NCBI RefSeq assembly: GCF_024529955.1 | Contig: NZ_AP024854.1 | Coordinates: 2,480,001 to 2,544,000 of the forward strand | Source of the DNA: Photobacterium toruni | GTDB taxonomy: Bacteria > Pseudomonadota > Gammaproteobacteria > Enterobacterales > Vibrionaceae | DNA: 64,000 bases | Direction of reading: 5' to 3' | Shown here: positions 26,691 to 36,728 of the stretch, one piece after another | Numbering within the stretch: the stretch's first letter is position 1 | Layout: every line of letters begins with the position of its first letter | The notes under the pieces: generated by a model | The model's database searches: none | What the model saw: only the letters and a program-made list of their open reading frames with translations | What the model was told of the DNA's origin: nothing | Program-made: the position numbers and the translations under genes

Positions 26691-29048
26691 TTATTGCTGG
26701 CTTAGCCATGTTTTGAGTACAGTTATATCATCTTGATAACTGTATTTTATCTCATCAACCCAATCATTAATATTTTCCCACCACGCAGGTAATTCAGGTG
26801 ATTGTGCTTTTTGTGCTACTTGCTGAATATGTTTCAGTCCAATAGATCCCGCAGCACCTTTGATCTTATGTGCTTCAAATTTAATTCCATCTTGATCTTT
26901 AGCTGTCATATTTGAGTCTAGAATAGCAAGATAATCAGGCATCATTTTCTCAAACATCTCAATACTGGTATATACCGGTTCGGTACCAACAATATCAACG
27001 TATGAAGTCAACATTTCTAAATCTAATAATGTATCAACCATACCGTTATGCGTAATATTATCTTTACCTGCATCATCCAGCGTTATCGATTCAACTTCAT
27101 CACTGCAACTTAAAACAAGATTTTCAATCACACTGGTAATAGCTTTAACACTTAATGGCTTATTCAGTACTTCATCCATACCTTTAGTAAGGTATTCCGT
27201 TTTATCATTAACAACATTAGCCGTTAGTGCGACTAATGCTGGTAGATCTTGATATTGTTCACGTAATTTTTGAGCGATATCAAATCCAGTCATATCGGGT
27301 AACTGAATATCTAATAATACTAAATCATAATCTTCTGGTTTAAACATCGCTAATGCTTGATCACCACGCATTGCAACCGTAACCTCATGCCCTAAGCGTT
27401 CAAGCAATGATTTTGCGACCACAATATTCAACTCAATATCTTCGACCATAAAAATACTTAAGCCGCTCATTTCTGGGCGCACCTCAGTCACAAGATGATC
27501 TTCAACAACTGTTTCAACTAATGGCACTTTAATTCTAACGGTAAATGTACTACCAATGCCGACTTCAGAATCAACACGAATATTCCCTCCCATCAAGTGA
27601 ACTAATTGTTGTGAAACCGCTAAACCAATACCAGTACCGACCGCATGTAAATTATCACCACCTTGTTGGACCTGATAATACATTGCAAAGATATTATCAA
27701 TTTCAGTTTTAGGAATACCAATACCACTATCTTCTACTTCAAAAATAATATTCGCTTCATGATCATAAACTTCACTACTCACTGACAACACAACGCCACC
27801 TTGTTTAGTGAATTTGGTCGCATTACCAATCAAATTCCACAATACTTGTCGTAATCGCGTACTATCAACTTCAATATTTTTTGGAAGATCAGTTAGATAC
27901 TCTAAATTAAATCGTAATCCTTTTTGCTCAGCCATTAATTGTGAAATATTACCAATATCTTCAATAAACTCGTGGAAATCTAATGGCTGAGGTAACAACT
28001 CTAAACGACGACGATCTGATTTATCTAAATCGATAATATCATTAAAAATATTACCTAAAGTAATCGCGCTAACATGAACAGTACGTAAATAACCACGTTG
28101 CTCATCGGTTAACTCAGTTTCTAATAACATACGACTTAAACCTACAATACCATTTAACGGCGTACGTAATTCATGACTAATTGTCGAAATAAATGCCGTT
28201 TTATCACTGCTGGCTTTTTCTAATGCGTCTTCATATTTTTTGCGCTCGGTAATATCACGTCCAAAGCCCATCAACCCTAAACGTTTACCATTTCGATCAT
28301 AAAGTGGCACTTTACGCAATTCAAAGAGAGCCTTTCTACCATTAGGATAATCCAACCACTGTTCATCCGTCATGGCAGTATTATCGTCAAATAATTCTTG
28401 GTCAGTTTTCAGAATACGTTTAGCAACTTCTGCAGGATAAACATCCCATGGTGTTAACCCCACTAATTCTTTTTCGCTCTTACCAACCAATTCAGCCATC
28501 GCGCGATTACAACCAGAAAACTGATTTTTCTCGTTGCGGTAGTAAATCAGATCTGGCGAAGCATCTAAAAACGATTTCAATAATGCGCTTTTTTCAGCAA
28601 CTGCTAATTGTGCATTTTCACGCTGATAAACTTCATTTTCTAAATCTTGCATTGCTTCTTCGCGCGCTTCTTCTGCTTTCTCTCGCTCTTCAATTTCAGA
28701 ATTAAGCTGCGAAATATTTGCTTGTAACTGCTGATTTAGCTCCATATCGCGCGCACGCATTTGTTCAAGTTTAGTCACTAATTTAGATAATCTTTGGCGT
28801 GAATCTTCTAATTGATCAACCACCACGGATAAAAAATACACCGCCCATGGCGTGATAAATAAACCAAACGTTACTGAACGTATAATTTCAACATCACGCA
28901 TTGTTCCATGCAATAATAGAGTTACGCTAATTTGTACAACTAACGCTAATGCAACTAATGCTGCTGCTAATAATAAGCTAAAACGAAAAATACCTAACTT
29001 TACTAATAGATCGACATAAAATTGGGCTAAAATTTTGACTTGTTTCAT
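26691..29048 (-). CDS. arcB: Tripartite redox sensor kinase ArcB
   Basis: An inner-membrane kinase that senses the quinone pool and phosphorylates ArcA. I chose ATG 29048, aligned with E. coli; a GTG one codon upstream is also open. Two membrane segments lie near residues 22-43 and 57-77, then a coiled coil (about 78-150), a PAS domain (about 153-270), HisKA with His292 in ISHELRTPLNG, HATPase, a receiver with LVLLDIQLPD, and a C-terminal Hpt with the histidine in EAHKIKGAAGSIGL. In total 785 residues, against 778 in E. coli. Cys180 (FSGCNRAMAE) is kept, but the position of E. coli Cys241 is Leu (GRKALFELRK). Confidence 0.97.
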   Translation of the reverse strand: MKQVKILAQFYVDLLVKLGIFRFSLLLAAALVALALVVQISVTLLLHGTMRDVEIIRSVTFGLFITPWAVYFLSVVVDQLEDSRQRLSKLVTKLEQMRARDMELNQQLQANISQLNSEIEEREKAEEAREEAMQDLENEVYQRENAQLAVAEKSALLKSFLDASPDLIYYRNEKNQFSGCNRAMAELVGKSEKELVGLTPWDVYPAEVAKRILKTDQELFDDNTAMTDEQWLDYPNGRKALFELRKVPLYDRNGKRLGLMGFGRDITERKKYEDALEKASSDKTAFISTISHELRTPLNGIVGLSRMLLETELTDEQRGYLRTVHVSAITLGNIFNDIIDLDKSDRRRLELLPQPLDFHEFIEDIGNISQLMAEQKGLRFNLEYLTDLPKNIEVDSTRLRQVLWNLIGNATKFTKQGGVVLSVSSEVYDHEANIIFEVEDSGIGIPKTEIDNIFAMYYQVQQGGDNLHAVGTGIGLAVSQQLVHLMGGNIRVDSEVGIGSTFTVRIKVPLVETVVEDHLVTEVRPEMSGLSIFMVEDIELNIVVAKSLLERLGHEVTVAMRGDQALAMFKPEDYDLVLLDIQLPDMTGFDIAQKLREQYQDLPALVALTANVVNDKTEYLTKGMDEVLNKPLSVKAITSVIENLVLSCSDEVESITLDDAGKDNITHNGMVDTLLDLEMLTSYVDIVGTEPVYTSIEMFEKMMPDYLAILDSNMTAKDQDGIKFEAHKIKGAAGSIGLKHIQQVAQKAQSPELPAWWENINDWVDEIKYSYQDDITVLKTWLSQQ

Positions 29049-29161
29049 CACTGAATACCAATAAAAAACAACCTCGCCACCATGGCGAATATTGTTATTA
29101 ATAATAATCGCTCTCGCAGTCAGTACCTAAGCGAAAACAGTAAAGTTTTATTATGGCGCAC

Positions 29162-29187
29162 AAAAAAGCCTACTTTAAAGTAGGCTT
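29162..29187 (-). terminator. Intrinsic terminator after yhcC
   Basis: AAGCCTACTTT/AAAGTAGGCTT form a stem followed by a T-run on the minus strand, between yhcC and arcB. Confidence 0.82.
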
Positions 29188-29190
29188 CAT

Positions 29191-30138
29191 TTAATCCTTA
29201 TTATGTAATATCGGTAATTGATACACGAAAGGATTATCTAATCCACTGCCTTGTCCACCTTGTTTATCAAGGATCCGTTCAATCTCTACCATTGCTAACC
29301 ATCGATTCTCACACCACATAGGCGCTAATAATGTTGGTCGGCGCGCACTTGCCGCAACACGGTGATAAATAACATCAGGCGGAGTGAATCGAATCATTTC
29401 ACTGGCAATATCGGTATAAGTCTCAATGCTGATCGGTTGCAATCGCCCCGCTTTAAAAGCTTGTCCCATTTTGCTGCCTTCAACAATATGTAATGGATGT
29501 AATTTAATTCCATCAACACCAACGTCGACAACTTTTTGTAATGTCATTAAATTATCGGCCTTAGTGTCACCTGGCAATCCAACAATTAAATGGGTACAAA
29601 TTTTAATGCCTAATGCACGAGCTCGTTGAGTAATTTCGGCGTAACAAGCAAAATCATGACCACGATTAATTCGTTTAAGGGTTTTATCATTCGCAGTTTG
29701 TAAACCTAACTCAAGCCAAATTTCATAGCCTTGTTCTACATAACCAGCAAGTAATTCTAAGACGGTATCAGGTACACAATCAGGGCGAGTCCCCACACAT
29801 AAACCAACAATATCAGCAGATGTTAATGCTTGTTCATACATCGTTTTTAAACTTTGAACTTCCGCATAAGTGCTGGTGTAAGCCTGAAAGTAGGCTAAAT
29901 AACGTTTTGCACGATGGATCTCTCCAGCACGAGCTGTTAATTGTTGTTGAATGGGGACAAACTGATTATTTTCATCGGCAAATGATGCCACATTACAAAA
30001 TGTACAACCTCCGCGCCCAATAGTGCCATCACGATTAGGACAGCTAAAACCACCGTGCAAGGTAAGTTTATGAACTTTCTCTCCATAACGATGTTGAAGG
30101 TCTTGCCCAAAAGTATTGACGAGTTGATGTAATTGCAT
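29191..30138 (-). CDS. yhcC: Radical SAM protein YhcC (TIGR01212 family)
   Basis: A 315-residue radical SAM enzyme of unknown reaction. The [4Fe-4S]-binding cysteines are Cys33, Cys45 and Cys48 (SCPNRDGTIGRGGCTFC), a spacing wider than the common CX3CX2C and typical of this family. Further segments: VGLCVGTRPDCVPD, WLELGLQTANDKTLKRINRG and HLIVGLPGD, which build the SAM-binding barrel. It starts at ATG 30138. In E. coli yhcC lies near gltBD and arcB, and the same neighbourhood is seen here. Confidence 0.9.
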   Translation of the reverse strand: MQLHQLVNTFGQDLQHRYGEKVHKLTLHGGFSCPNRDGTIGRGGCTFCNVASFADENNQFVPIQQQLTARAGEIHRAKRYLAYFQAYTSTYAEVQSLKTMYEQALTSADIVGLCVGTRPDCVPDTVLELLAGYVEQGYEIWLELGLQTANDKTLKRINRGHDFACYAEITQRARALGIKICTHLIVGLPGDTKADNLMTLQKVVDVGVDGIKLHPLHIVEGSKMGQAFKAGRLQPISIETYTDIASEMIRFTPPDVIYHRVAASARRPTLLAPMWCENRWLAMVEIERILDKQGGQGSGLDNPFVYQLPILHNKD

Positions 30139-30294
30139 GGTATTACCTAGCGTTTAAAACAATGAATAATCTACGTCAACGCAGACCAATAAACAAAAGA
30201 GCCGCAACATAGCATCAATCATAATAATGTAGGTTGTGCTAAGACAAAGAACCCCTCTCTAAGAATATTTGGTCCTCACTTTAAACGTACATTT

Positions 30295-30436
30295 AAGCAG
30301 CATAATTGTATTTTAATATGATCCATTTATGCATTCACTATGTTAATTTTTATTGGTAATTAATGTATCAAAATTGTAGGATGGTGACACTTGTGTGCAA
30401 TTTGTGAACAAAAAAAGCCCTACAATTATGCTGCTT
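30295..30436 (+). repeat. 16-bp perfect inverted repeat in the gltB leader region
   Basis: AAGCAGCATAATTGTA (30295-30310) and its exact complement (30421-30436) are 110 bp apart. The right arm overlaps CCTACAATT (30419-30427), which can alternatively pair with AATTGTAGG (30372-30380), so the two pairings exclude each other. This could be a switchable leader RNA or a decayed miniature element; no target duplication is seen. Confidence 0.5.
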
Positions 30437-30510
30437 TAGCGTGATTAATATGGTTATTGAGCCATAAGTAACGTGTTTTGTTACTCATTATCGTAATACA
30501 ACAGAATTAA

Positions 30511-30544
30511 GTTTGTGAATAAAGCCAATTTCATCGTCACAAAC
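30511..30544 (+). repeat. 8-bp inverted repeat, GTTTGTGA/TCACAAAC
   Basis: Perfect arms separated by 18 nt, just before the short upstream reading frame of gltB. It might be an RNA stem; the spacing is too long for a standard CRP site despite the TGTGA/TCACA halves. Confidence 0.4.
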
Positions 30545-30579
30545 ACACGTTCAATGACGCAGGACAGGAGTCCATCTCA

Positions 30580-30624
30580 ATGTGCATTGATTGTGAAAAT
30601 AAATTAGGGATAACCAAGCCTTAG
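30580..30624 (+). CDS. Possible 14-residue leader peptide upstream of gltB
   Basis: The reading frame MCIDCENKLGITKP starts at ATG 30580, with AGGAG 9 nt upstream, and stops at TAG 30622-30624. The ribosome site lies within GGACAGGAGTCC, which can fold on itself. A hairpin (CAAGCC/GGCTTG, 30615-30636) covers the stop codon, and the gltB ribosome site GGAAGG follows 9 nt after the hairpin. The layout suggests translation-coupled control, with Cys, Asp, Glu and Asn codons as possible sensors. No homologue is known to me; it could be chance. Confidence 0.35.
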   Translation: MCIDCENKLGITKP

Positions 30625-30658
30625 GAATATGGCTTGATGTAACTGGAAGGATGTATCT

Positions 30659-33600
30659 ATGACAGCTCAAGAGCTTAGCACTCAGGGACTTTATGTGCCT
30701 GAATTAGAGCACGATGCTTGTGGCATCGGCTTTGTTGCCCACCTTAAAAACCGCAAATCACATCAAATTGTCACCCAAGCTCTCGATATGCTCGCGCGTA
30801 TGGAACACCGTGGTGGTCAGGGTTGTGATCCAAGCAGTGGTGATGGTGCCGGAATATTACTGCAAAAACCCCACGAATTTTTATTAGAAGAAACCGTTAA
30901 ACTAGGGATTAAGTTACCCGCTTTCGCACAATATGGTGTGGGAGTCGTACTGTTTCCAAAAGATGAACATAAACGTCAGCAATGCCGTGATATTCTTGAG
31001 CGTAATGCTAAACGTCTTGATCTAGAAATTATTGGTTATCGCGTTCTTCCGGTCGATAATTCAATGATTGGAGAAGATCCTCTCAGTACCGAACCTCAAT
31101 TTGAACACGTTTTTATTACAGGCGGTGCAAATTTAGACCCTGCGGTATTAGAACGTAAACTTTACGTATTGCGTAACTACACCGTACGCGTATGTTTAGA
31201 AAGCGTATCCAATATTGGTGATGACTTCTACATCAACTCACTGTCTTATAAAACCTTAGTCTATAAGGGTCAATTAACGACAGCCCAAGTGCCGCAGTAC
31301 TTCCTTGATTTACGAAATCCATCAATGGTAACCGCTTTAGCGTTAGTGCACTCCCGTTTTTCAACCAACACTTTCCCTCGCTGGCGATTAGCGCAACCTT
31401 TCCGTTATATTGCTCATAATGGTGAGATTAATACTGTTCGCGGCAACCTTAACTGGATGAAAGCTCGCGAAGCAATTCTTGAGTCGGACTTATTTAGCCC
31501 TCAAGAAATCAGTATGTTACTGCCAATCTGTCAGGAAGGTAGTTCAGATTCATCTAACTTTGATATGGCTCTTGAGCTATTAGTGCTCTCGGGGCGTAGT
31601 TTGCCACATGCACTAATGATGCTGATTCCAGAAGCATGGCAAGAAAATACCAGTATGGATCCTAAGCGTCGTGCTTTTTATCAGTATCATGCCAATATTA
31701 TGGAGCCATGGGATGGCCCTGCATCAGTATGTTTTACTGACGGGGTACAAGTCGGAGCCACATTAGATCGTAATGGTTTACGTCCATCACGTTATACAGT
31801 CACTAAAGATGATTTTCTGATTATGGCATCAGAATCTGGCGTAGTAAAAATTGAACCTGAAAATGTACAATTTCGCGGTCGTTTACAACCAGGACGAATC
31901 TTCGTTGCCGATCTTGAACAAGGTCGTATTATTTCAGATGAAGAAGTTAAAGACAGTATCGCGGCCTCACAACCGTATGAGCAATGGATAAAAGATAATC
32001 TCTTAACACTGAAAACACTCCCCGATGCCGACAATATGTATCACCAGCCAACCCCTGAACGTTTGTTACATCATCAACAAGCTTTTGGTGTTAGTTCAGA
32101 AGAAGTTAATGACATTATAGTGCCGCTCGCGAAGGTTGGTTATGAACCACTGAGTGCTATGGGGGCCGACTGGCCATTAGCTGTGCTATCACATCAATCA
32201 CAACATTTGTCCAATTACTTTAAACAGCTTTTTGCGCAGGTGACCAACCCACCCATCGATCCTATTCGTGAACGAATGGTGATGTCACTCAATACCTACT
32301 TAGGTAAAGATCAAAACCTGCTCACAGAAACAGCTGAGCATTGTCATAAAGTTGAGCTTGAATCCCCCGTACTGTCTAATGCTGAATTAGAAAAAATTCG
32401 TGCCATTGATAATGAACACCTGCAATCAAAAACATTGGATATTGTATTTCGAGCCAGTGGGGAACAAGGCAAACTTGATCGCGCACTAAAACGTATTTGT
32501 CAGTATTCTGAAGATGCCGTTATTGATGGCTACTCGATCATTATTTTGACTGACCGTGCGGTTAACTCTAACCATGCAGCTATTCCTGCAATGCTTGCTG
32601 TCGGCGCGGTTCATCATCATCTGATTCGTAAAGGTCTACGAGCCAAGTGTGACATCGTAGTTGAAACAGGTGATGCACGTGAAACTCACCACTTTGCGAC
32701 TTTAATTGGTTATGGCGCTAATGCAATTAACCCTTACTTAGTCACAGAAACACTGGTTGATCTTCAGCATAAACGTAAGCTTGATCCACAATTGCCAACA
32801 GATACCTTATTTAATAACTACCGCAAAGGTGTTAACGGCGGACTGCTAAAGATTTTTTCTAAAATGGGTATTTCAACGCTGCAGTCTTACCATGGCGCAC
32901 AAATTTTTGAAGCTCTTGGCATCAGCAAAGCGGTGGTTGATAAATATTTCACCGGAACGGTTACTCGTATTCAAGGGCTAACCATCGATGATATTGCTCA
33001 AGAAGTGTTAGTGCGTCACCGTGTTGGTTACCCAACCCGTGAAATTCCAGTACAAATTCTTGATGTGGGTGGTGTTTATCAATGGAAACAACGTGGTGAA
33101 AAACACCTATTTAACCCTGAAACCATTTCGTTACTGCAACAATCTACTCGCGAAAAAGATTACATTCAATTTAAGCAATATGCTAAAGCGGTCGATGATC
33201 AAGGTGACAACGCTGCCACATTGCGTAGTCAATTAGATTTTGTCAGCAACCCAGCAGGGGTAATTGCACTTGATGACGTCGAGCCGATTGAAAATATTCT
33301 TAAGCGTTTCGCAACAGGGGCGATGAGTTTTGGTTCAATTTCTTATGAAGCACACTCAACTCTAGCCGTTGCCATGAACCGTATTGGCGCTAAATCTAAC
33401 TCAGGCGAAGGTGGTGAAGATCCGATTCGTTTTGATAAAAAAGATAATGGCGACTGGGAACGTTCGGCAATCAAACAAGTAGCATCAGGTCGTTTTGGGG
33501 TTACCTCATACTACTTAACTAATGCTGCTGAACTGCAAATTAAAATGGCACAAGGCGCAAAACCTGGTGAAGGTGGTCAACTACCGGGTGATAAAGTCGA

Positions 33601-35206
33601 TGATTGGATCGGTGCAACCCGCCACTCAACCCCTGGAGTTGGCTTAATTTCACCGCCGCCTCACCACGATATTTATTCCATCGAAGATTTAGCCCAGCTG
33701 ATCTATGATTTGAAAAATGCCAACCGTGCTGGTCGTGTTAACGTCAAATTAGTTTCAGAAGCAGGCGTAGGCACCATTGCTTCAGGTGTTGCCAAAGCCA
33801 AAGCCGATGTGGTGCTTATTGCTGGCTTTGATGGCGGTACTGGTGCATCACCAATGTCATCAATTCGCCACACCGGTTTACCGTGGGAACTTGGCTTGGC
33901 AGAAACACATCAAACTCTACTTAAAAATGGCTTACGTAATCGTATTGTGGTGCAGTCTGATGGCCAAATGAAAACTCCGCGCGACCTTGCTATTGCTACT
34001 TTACTTGGCGCAGAAGAATGGGGCGTTGCAACTGCCGCCTTAGTTGTTGAAGGCTGTATTATGATGCGTAAGTGTCATAAAAACACCTGTCCAGTTGGCA
34101 TTGCCACTCAAAATAAAACCCTACGTGAGCGTTTTGATGGCCGCGTAGAAGATGTCGTTACCTTCTTCCAATACATGGCTCAAGGTTTACGTGAAGTGAT
34201 GGCTGAACTCGGTTTCCGCACTATCGATGAAATGGTTGGCCAAGCACATAAGTTAAAACTACGTGATGATATCGGTCACTGGAAATATAAGAACCTTGAT
34301 CTTAGCCCGGTACTGCACATTCAACCACCACGTGCTGAAGATGGAATTTACAACCAACGTCAGCAAGATCACGGTTTAGAGCATGTGCTTGATCGTACTT
34401 TGATTGAGTTTGCTCAACCTGCGCTGACAAAAGGTGAAACCGTCACCATGCAATTACCGATCATTAATACAGATCGTAGTGTCGGTACGATGTTATCCAA
34501 TGAAATATCTAAAGTGTATAAAGACCAAGGCTTACCACAGCCAATGACGGTTAAATTTAATGGTTCAGCCGGTCAGAGTTTTGGCGCATTCCTTGCCAAA
34601 GGGGTTCAATTTACAGTTGAAGGTGATGCTAATGACTACTGGGGTAAAGGACTTTCAGGCGGTACATTAGTGCTCTACCCTGATCGTCAATCGGACATTA
34701 TTGCCGAAGATAATATTGTCGTTGGTAATGTATGTTTCTACGGTGCAACCTCCGGTGAATCTTATATTCGCGGCCTTGCGGGTGAGCGTTTCTGTGTTCG
34801 TAATTCTGGCGCTAAAGTTGTCGTTGAGGGGATCGGCGATCATGGCTGTGAATACATGACAGGAGGCGTTGCAATTATTCTTGGTCCAACAGGACGAAAC
34901 TTTGCCGCAGGTATGAGTGGGGGTGTTGCCTATGTGTGGGATCAATTTGGTGATTTTGAAACCAAACTTAATGCAGAATTAGTCGATTTAGATCCAATCG
35001 AAACTGAAGATAAAGCACTGCTACTTGATATGCTAACCAAACATATTGAATTAACGGGCAGTACGGTTGCAGAACTATTCTTGTCTAACTTTGAGGCTAA
35101 TCTCAGTCAGATAAGAAAAGTAATGCCAAGGGATTACAAAGCCGTATTACAACAGCGTCAAGCTGCCACTCACAACAAGGAAACGTTGGAGGCCATCAAT
35201 GGGTAA
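30659..35206 (+). CDS. gltB: Glutamate synthase (NADPH) large subunit, first copy
   Basis: Transfers the amide of glutamine to 2-oxoglutarate, making two glutamates. The 1515-residue protein starts at ATG 30659 behind GGAAGG. The class II amidotransferase nucleophile is Cys21 (HDACGIGFVAH), exposed after removal of a 20-residue propeptide. The FMN-binding synthase domain lies around NSGEGGEDPIRF and GAKPGEGGQLPG. The 3Fe-4S cysteines are in CIMMRKCHKNTCPVG near residues 1133-1144, and a GXGXG-rich C-terminal beta-helix domain follows. It overlaps gltD by 8 nt. It differs clearly from the E. coli-like second copy downstream and is a separate subtype. Confidence 0.95.
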   Translation: MTAQELSTQGLYVPELEHDACGIGFVAHLKNRKSHQIVTQALDMLARMEHRGGQGCDPSSGDGAGILLQKPHEFLLEETVKLGIKLPAFAQYGVGVVLFPKDEHKRQQCRDILERNAKRLDLEIIGYRVLPVDNSMIGEDPLSTEPQFEHVFITGGANLDPAVLERKLYVLRNYTVRVCLESVSNIGDDFYINSLSYKTLVYKGQLTTAQVPQYFLDLRNPSMVTALALVHSRFSTNTFPRWRLAQPFRYIAHNGEINTVRGNLNWMKAREAILESDLFSPQEISMLLPICQEGSSDSSNFDMALELLVLSGRSLPHALMMLIPEAWQENTSMDPKRRAFYQYHANIMEPWDGPASVCFTDGVQVGATLDRNGLRPSRYTVTKDDFLIMASESGVVKIEPENVQFRGRLQPGRIFVADLEQGRIISDEEVKDSIAASQPYEQWIKDNLLTLKTLPDADNMYHQPTPERLLHHQQAFGVSSEEVNDIIVPLAKVGYEPLSAMGADWPLAVLSHQSQHLSNYFKQLFAQVTNPPIDPIRERMVMSLNTYLGKDQNLLTETAEHCHKVELESPVLSNAELEKIRAIDNEHLQSKTLDIVFRASGEQGKLDRALKRICQYSEDAVIDGYSIIILTDRAVNSNHAAIPAMLAVGAVHHHLIRKGLRAKCDIVVETGDARETHHFATLIGYGANAINPYLVTETLVDLQHKRKLDPQLPTDTLFNNYRKGVNGGLLKIFSKMGISTLQSYHGAQIFEALGISKAVVDKYFTGTVTRIQGLTIDDIAQEVLVRHRVGYPTREIPVQILDVGGVYQWKQRGEKHLFNPETISLLQQSTREKDYIQFKQYAKAVDDQGDNAATLRSQLDFVSNPAGVIALDDVEPIENILKRFATGAMSFGSISYEAHSTLAVAMNRIGAKSNSGEGGEDPIRFDKKDNGDWERSAIKQVASGRFGVTSYYLTNAAELQIKMAQGAKPGEGGQLPGDKVDDWIGATRHSTPGVGLISPPPHHDIYSIEDLAQLIYDLKNANRAGRVNVKLVSEAGVGTIASGVAKAKADVVLIAGFDGGTGASPMSSIRHTGLPWELGLAETHQTLLKNGLRNRIVVQSDGQMKTPRDLAIATLLGAEEWGVATAALVVEGCIMMRKCHKNTCPVGIATQNKTLRERFDGRVEDVVTFFQYMAQGLREVMAELGFRTIDEMVGQAHKLKLRDDIGHWKYKNLDLSPVLHIQPPRAEDGIYNQRQQDHGLEHVLDRTLIEFAQPALTKGETVTMQLPIINTDRSVGTMLSNEISKVYKDQGLPQPMTVKFNGSAGQSFGAFLAKGVQFTVEGDANDYWGKGLSGGTLVLYPDRQSDIIAEDNIVVGNVCFYGATSGESYIRGLAGERFCVRNSGAKVVVEGIGDHGCEYMTGGVAIILGPTGRNFAAGMSGGVAYVWDQFGDFETKLNAELVDLDPIETEDKALLLDMLTKHIELTGSTVAELFLSNFEANLSQIRKVMPRDYKAVLQQRQAATHNKETLEAING

Positions 35207-36665
35207 GCCTACGGGATTTTTAGAATTTGGTCGCGAACTGCCAGGTAAGTTAGATCCAAGTGTTCGTATTCAGAATAACAAAGAGTTTGTTCTTAACGAA
35301 GAATTTGGCGATAAAATTCAAGAACAAGCATCACGTTGTATGGATTGTGGAGTACCGTTTTGTCATAACGCGTGTCCGATTGGCAATATTATTCCTGAGT
35401 TCAACGATGCGGTTTATCGTGATAGCTGGGAAGAAGCATGGAACATTTTAAGTTCCACCAATAACTTCCCTGAATTTACAGGACGAGTGTGCCCAGCCCC
35501 TTGTGAAAGTGGCTGTGTGCTTGGCATCAATCAAGATCCAATCACTATCTGTAATATTGAAAAAACCATTGTTGAAACTGCTTATCGTAACGGTTATGCC
35601 AAACCTAAAACACCCCGTTCACGCACAGGAAAAACCATTGCCATTATTGGTTCAGGTCCTGCGGGATTATCAGCAGCCGAGCAATTAAACAGTGCTGGCC
35701 ATACTGTGACTGTATTTGAGCGAGATGAAAAAGTCGGTGGCTTACTGCGATTTGGAATTCCCGACTTTAAGCTCGGTATGGATATTATTGATCGTAAAAT
35801 CGACCTTATGGCGCAAGCTGGAGTCAAATTTGAAGTCAATGCCCATATCGGGGTCGATATTAATGCTCAACAATTACGTCAAGAATTTGATGTTATTTTG
35901 CTAACAGGCGGCTCAACCGTACCACGTAATTTACCAATTCCAGGACGTGAGCTTAATGGGGTTCATTTTGCGATGGACTTTTTAGCGCAAAATAACCGTC
36001 GTGCAAACGATATGGATTTAAAAACAGCAGCAATCTATGCAAAAGACAAGCATGTGGTTGTTATTGGCGGCGGTGATACGGGCTCTGACTGTGTGGGTAC
36101 TTCAAACCGTCATGGTGCAGCAAGTATCACCCAAGTTGAGATCATGCCATTACCGCCAGAAAAGCGCCCAGCGAATCAGCCATGGCCGTCATACCCAATG
36201 ATAATGAAAACATCGACTTCGCATGAAGAAGGCTGTGATCGTTATTGGAATATTCTCACCAAAGAATTTATTGATGATGGTAACGGCAATGTCAAAGGGC
36301 TACGAATTGCAGATATTGCTTGGCAAGACGCCAAACTGGGTGAAAGACCTAGCTTTGAAGAAATTGCAGGAACTGAACGTATCATTGCTTGTGATATGGC
36401 CTTCTTAGCGATGGGCTTTCTCCACCCTGAGCCAACGGGTGTATTAGCCCAATTAAATATTCAACTTGATGAACGCGGTAATGTTGCCACTCAACATTTC
36501 GCAACAAGTCAAGCAGGAGTGTTTGCCGCTGGGGATATGCGAACAGGACAATCACTAGTCGTACGCTGTATTAATGAAGGTCGAGAATCAGCACGAGTGA
36601 TTGATAGCTACTTGATGGGGAACTCTCATCTCGAAGCAAAAGCAAATTCATTAATGCTTTCTTAA
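35199..36665 (+). CDS. gltD: Glutamate synthase small subunit, first copy
   Basis: An FAD and Fe-S protein that passes electrons from NADPH to the large subunit. The 488-residue protein starts at ATG 35199 with GGAGG upstream, inside the end of gltB. The N-terminal [4Fe-4S] cysteines are in CMDCGVPFCHNACPIG and GRVCPAPCESGC. The FAD site is IIGSGPAGLSAAEQL, and the NADPH site is VVIGGGDTGSDC. Overlap with gltB points to translational coupling and equimolar subunits. A terminator follows. Confidence 0.95.
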   Translation: MGKPTGFLEFGRELPGKLDPSVRIQNNKEFVLNEEFGDKIQEQASRCMDCGVPFCHNACPIGNIIPEFNDAVYRDSWEEAWNILSSTNNFPEFTGRVCPAPCESGCVLGINQDPITICNIEKTIVETAYRNGYAKPKTPRSRTGKTIAIIGSGPAGLSAAEQLNSAGHTVTVFERDEKVGGLLRFGIPDFKLGMDIIDRKIDLMAQAGVKFEVNAHIGVDINAQQLRQEFDVILLTGGSTVPRNLPIPGRELNGVHFAMDFLAQNNRRANDMDLKTAAIYAKDKHVVVIGGGDTGSDCVGTSNRHGAASITQVEIMPLPPEKRPANQPWPSYPMIMKTSTSHEEGCDRYWNILTKEFIDDGNGNVKGLRIADIAWQDAKLGERPSFEEIAGTERIIACDMAFLAMGFLHPEPTGVLAQLNIQLDERGNVATQHFATSQAGVFAAGDMRTGQSLVVRCINEGRESARVIDSYLMGNSHLEAKANSLMLS

Positions 36666-36698
36666 ACTTTATTGTTGTTTGATCCCATTAAAAATTTT

Positions 36699-36728
36699 AA
36701 AGCCAGCTCATTAACGCTGGCTTTTATT
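36699..36728 (+). terminator. Intrinsic terminator after the first gltBD operon
   Basis: AAAGCCAGC/GCTGGCTTT with an 8-nt loop and a short T-run. It makes the two operons independent transcription units. Confidence 0.78.

Noticed and set aside
30511-30544. TGTGA and TCACA halves as a CRP site before gltB
   Set aside because: The halves are 18 nt apart rather than 6; better described as an inverted repeat.
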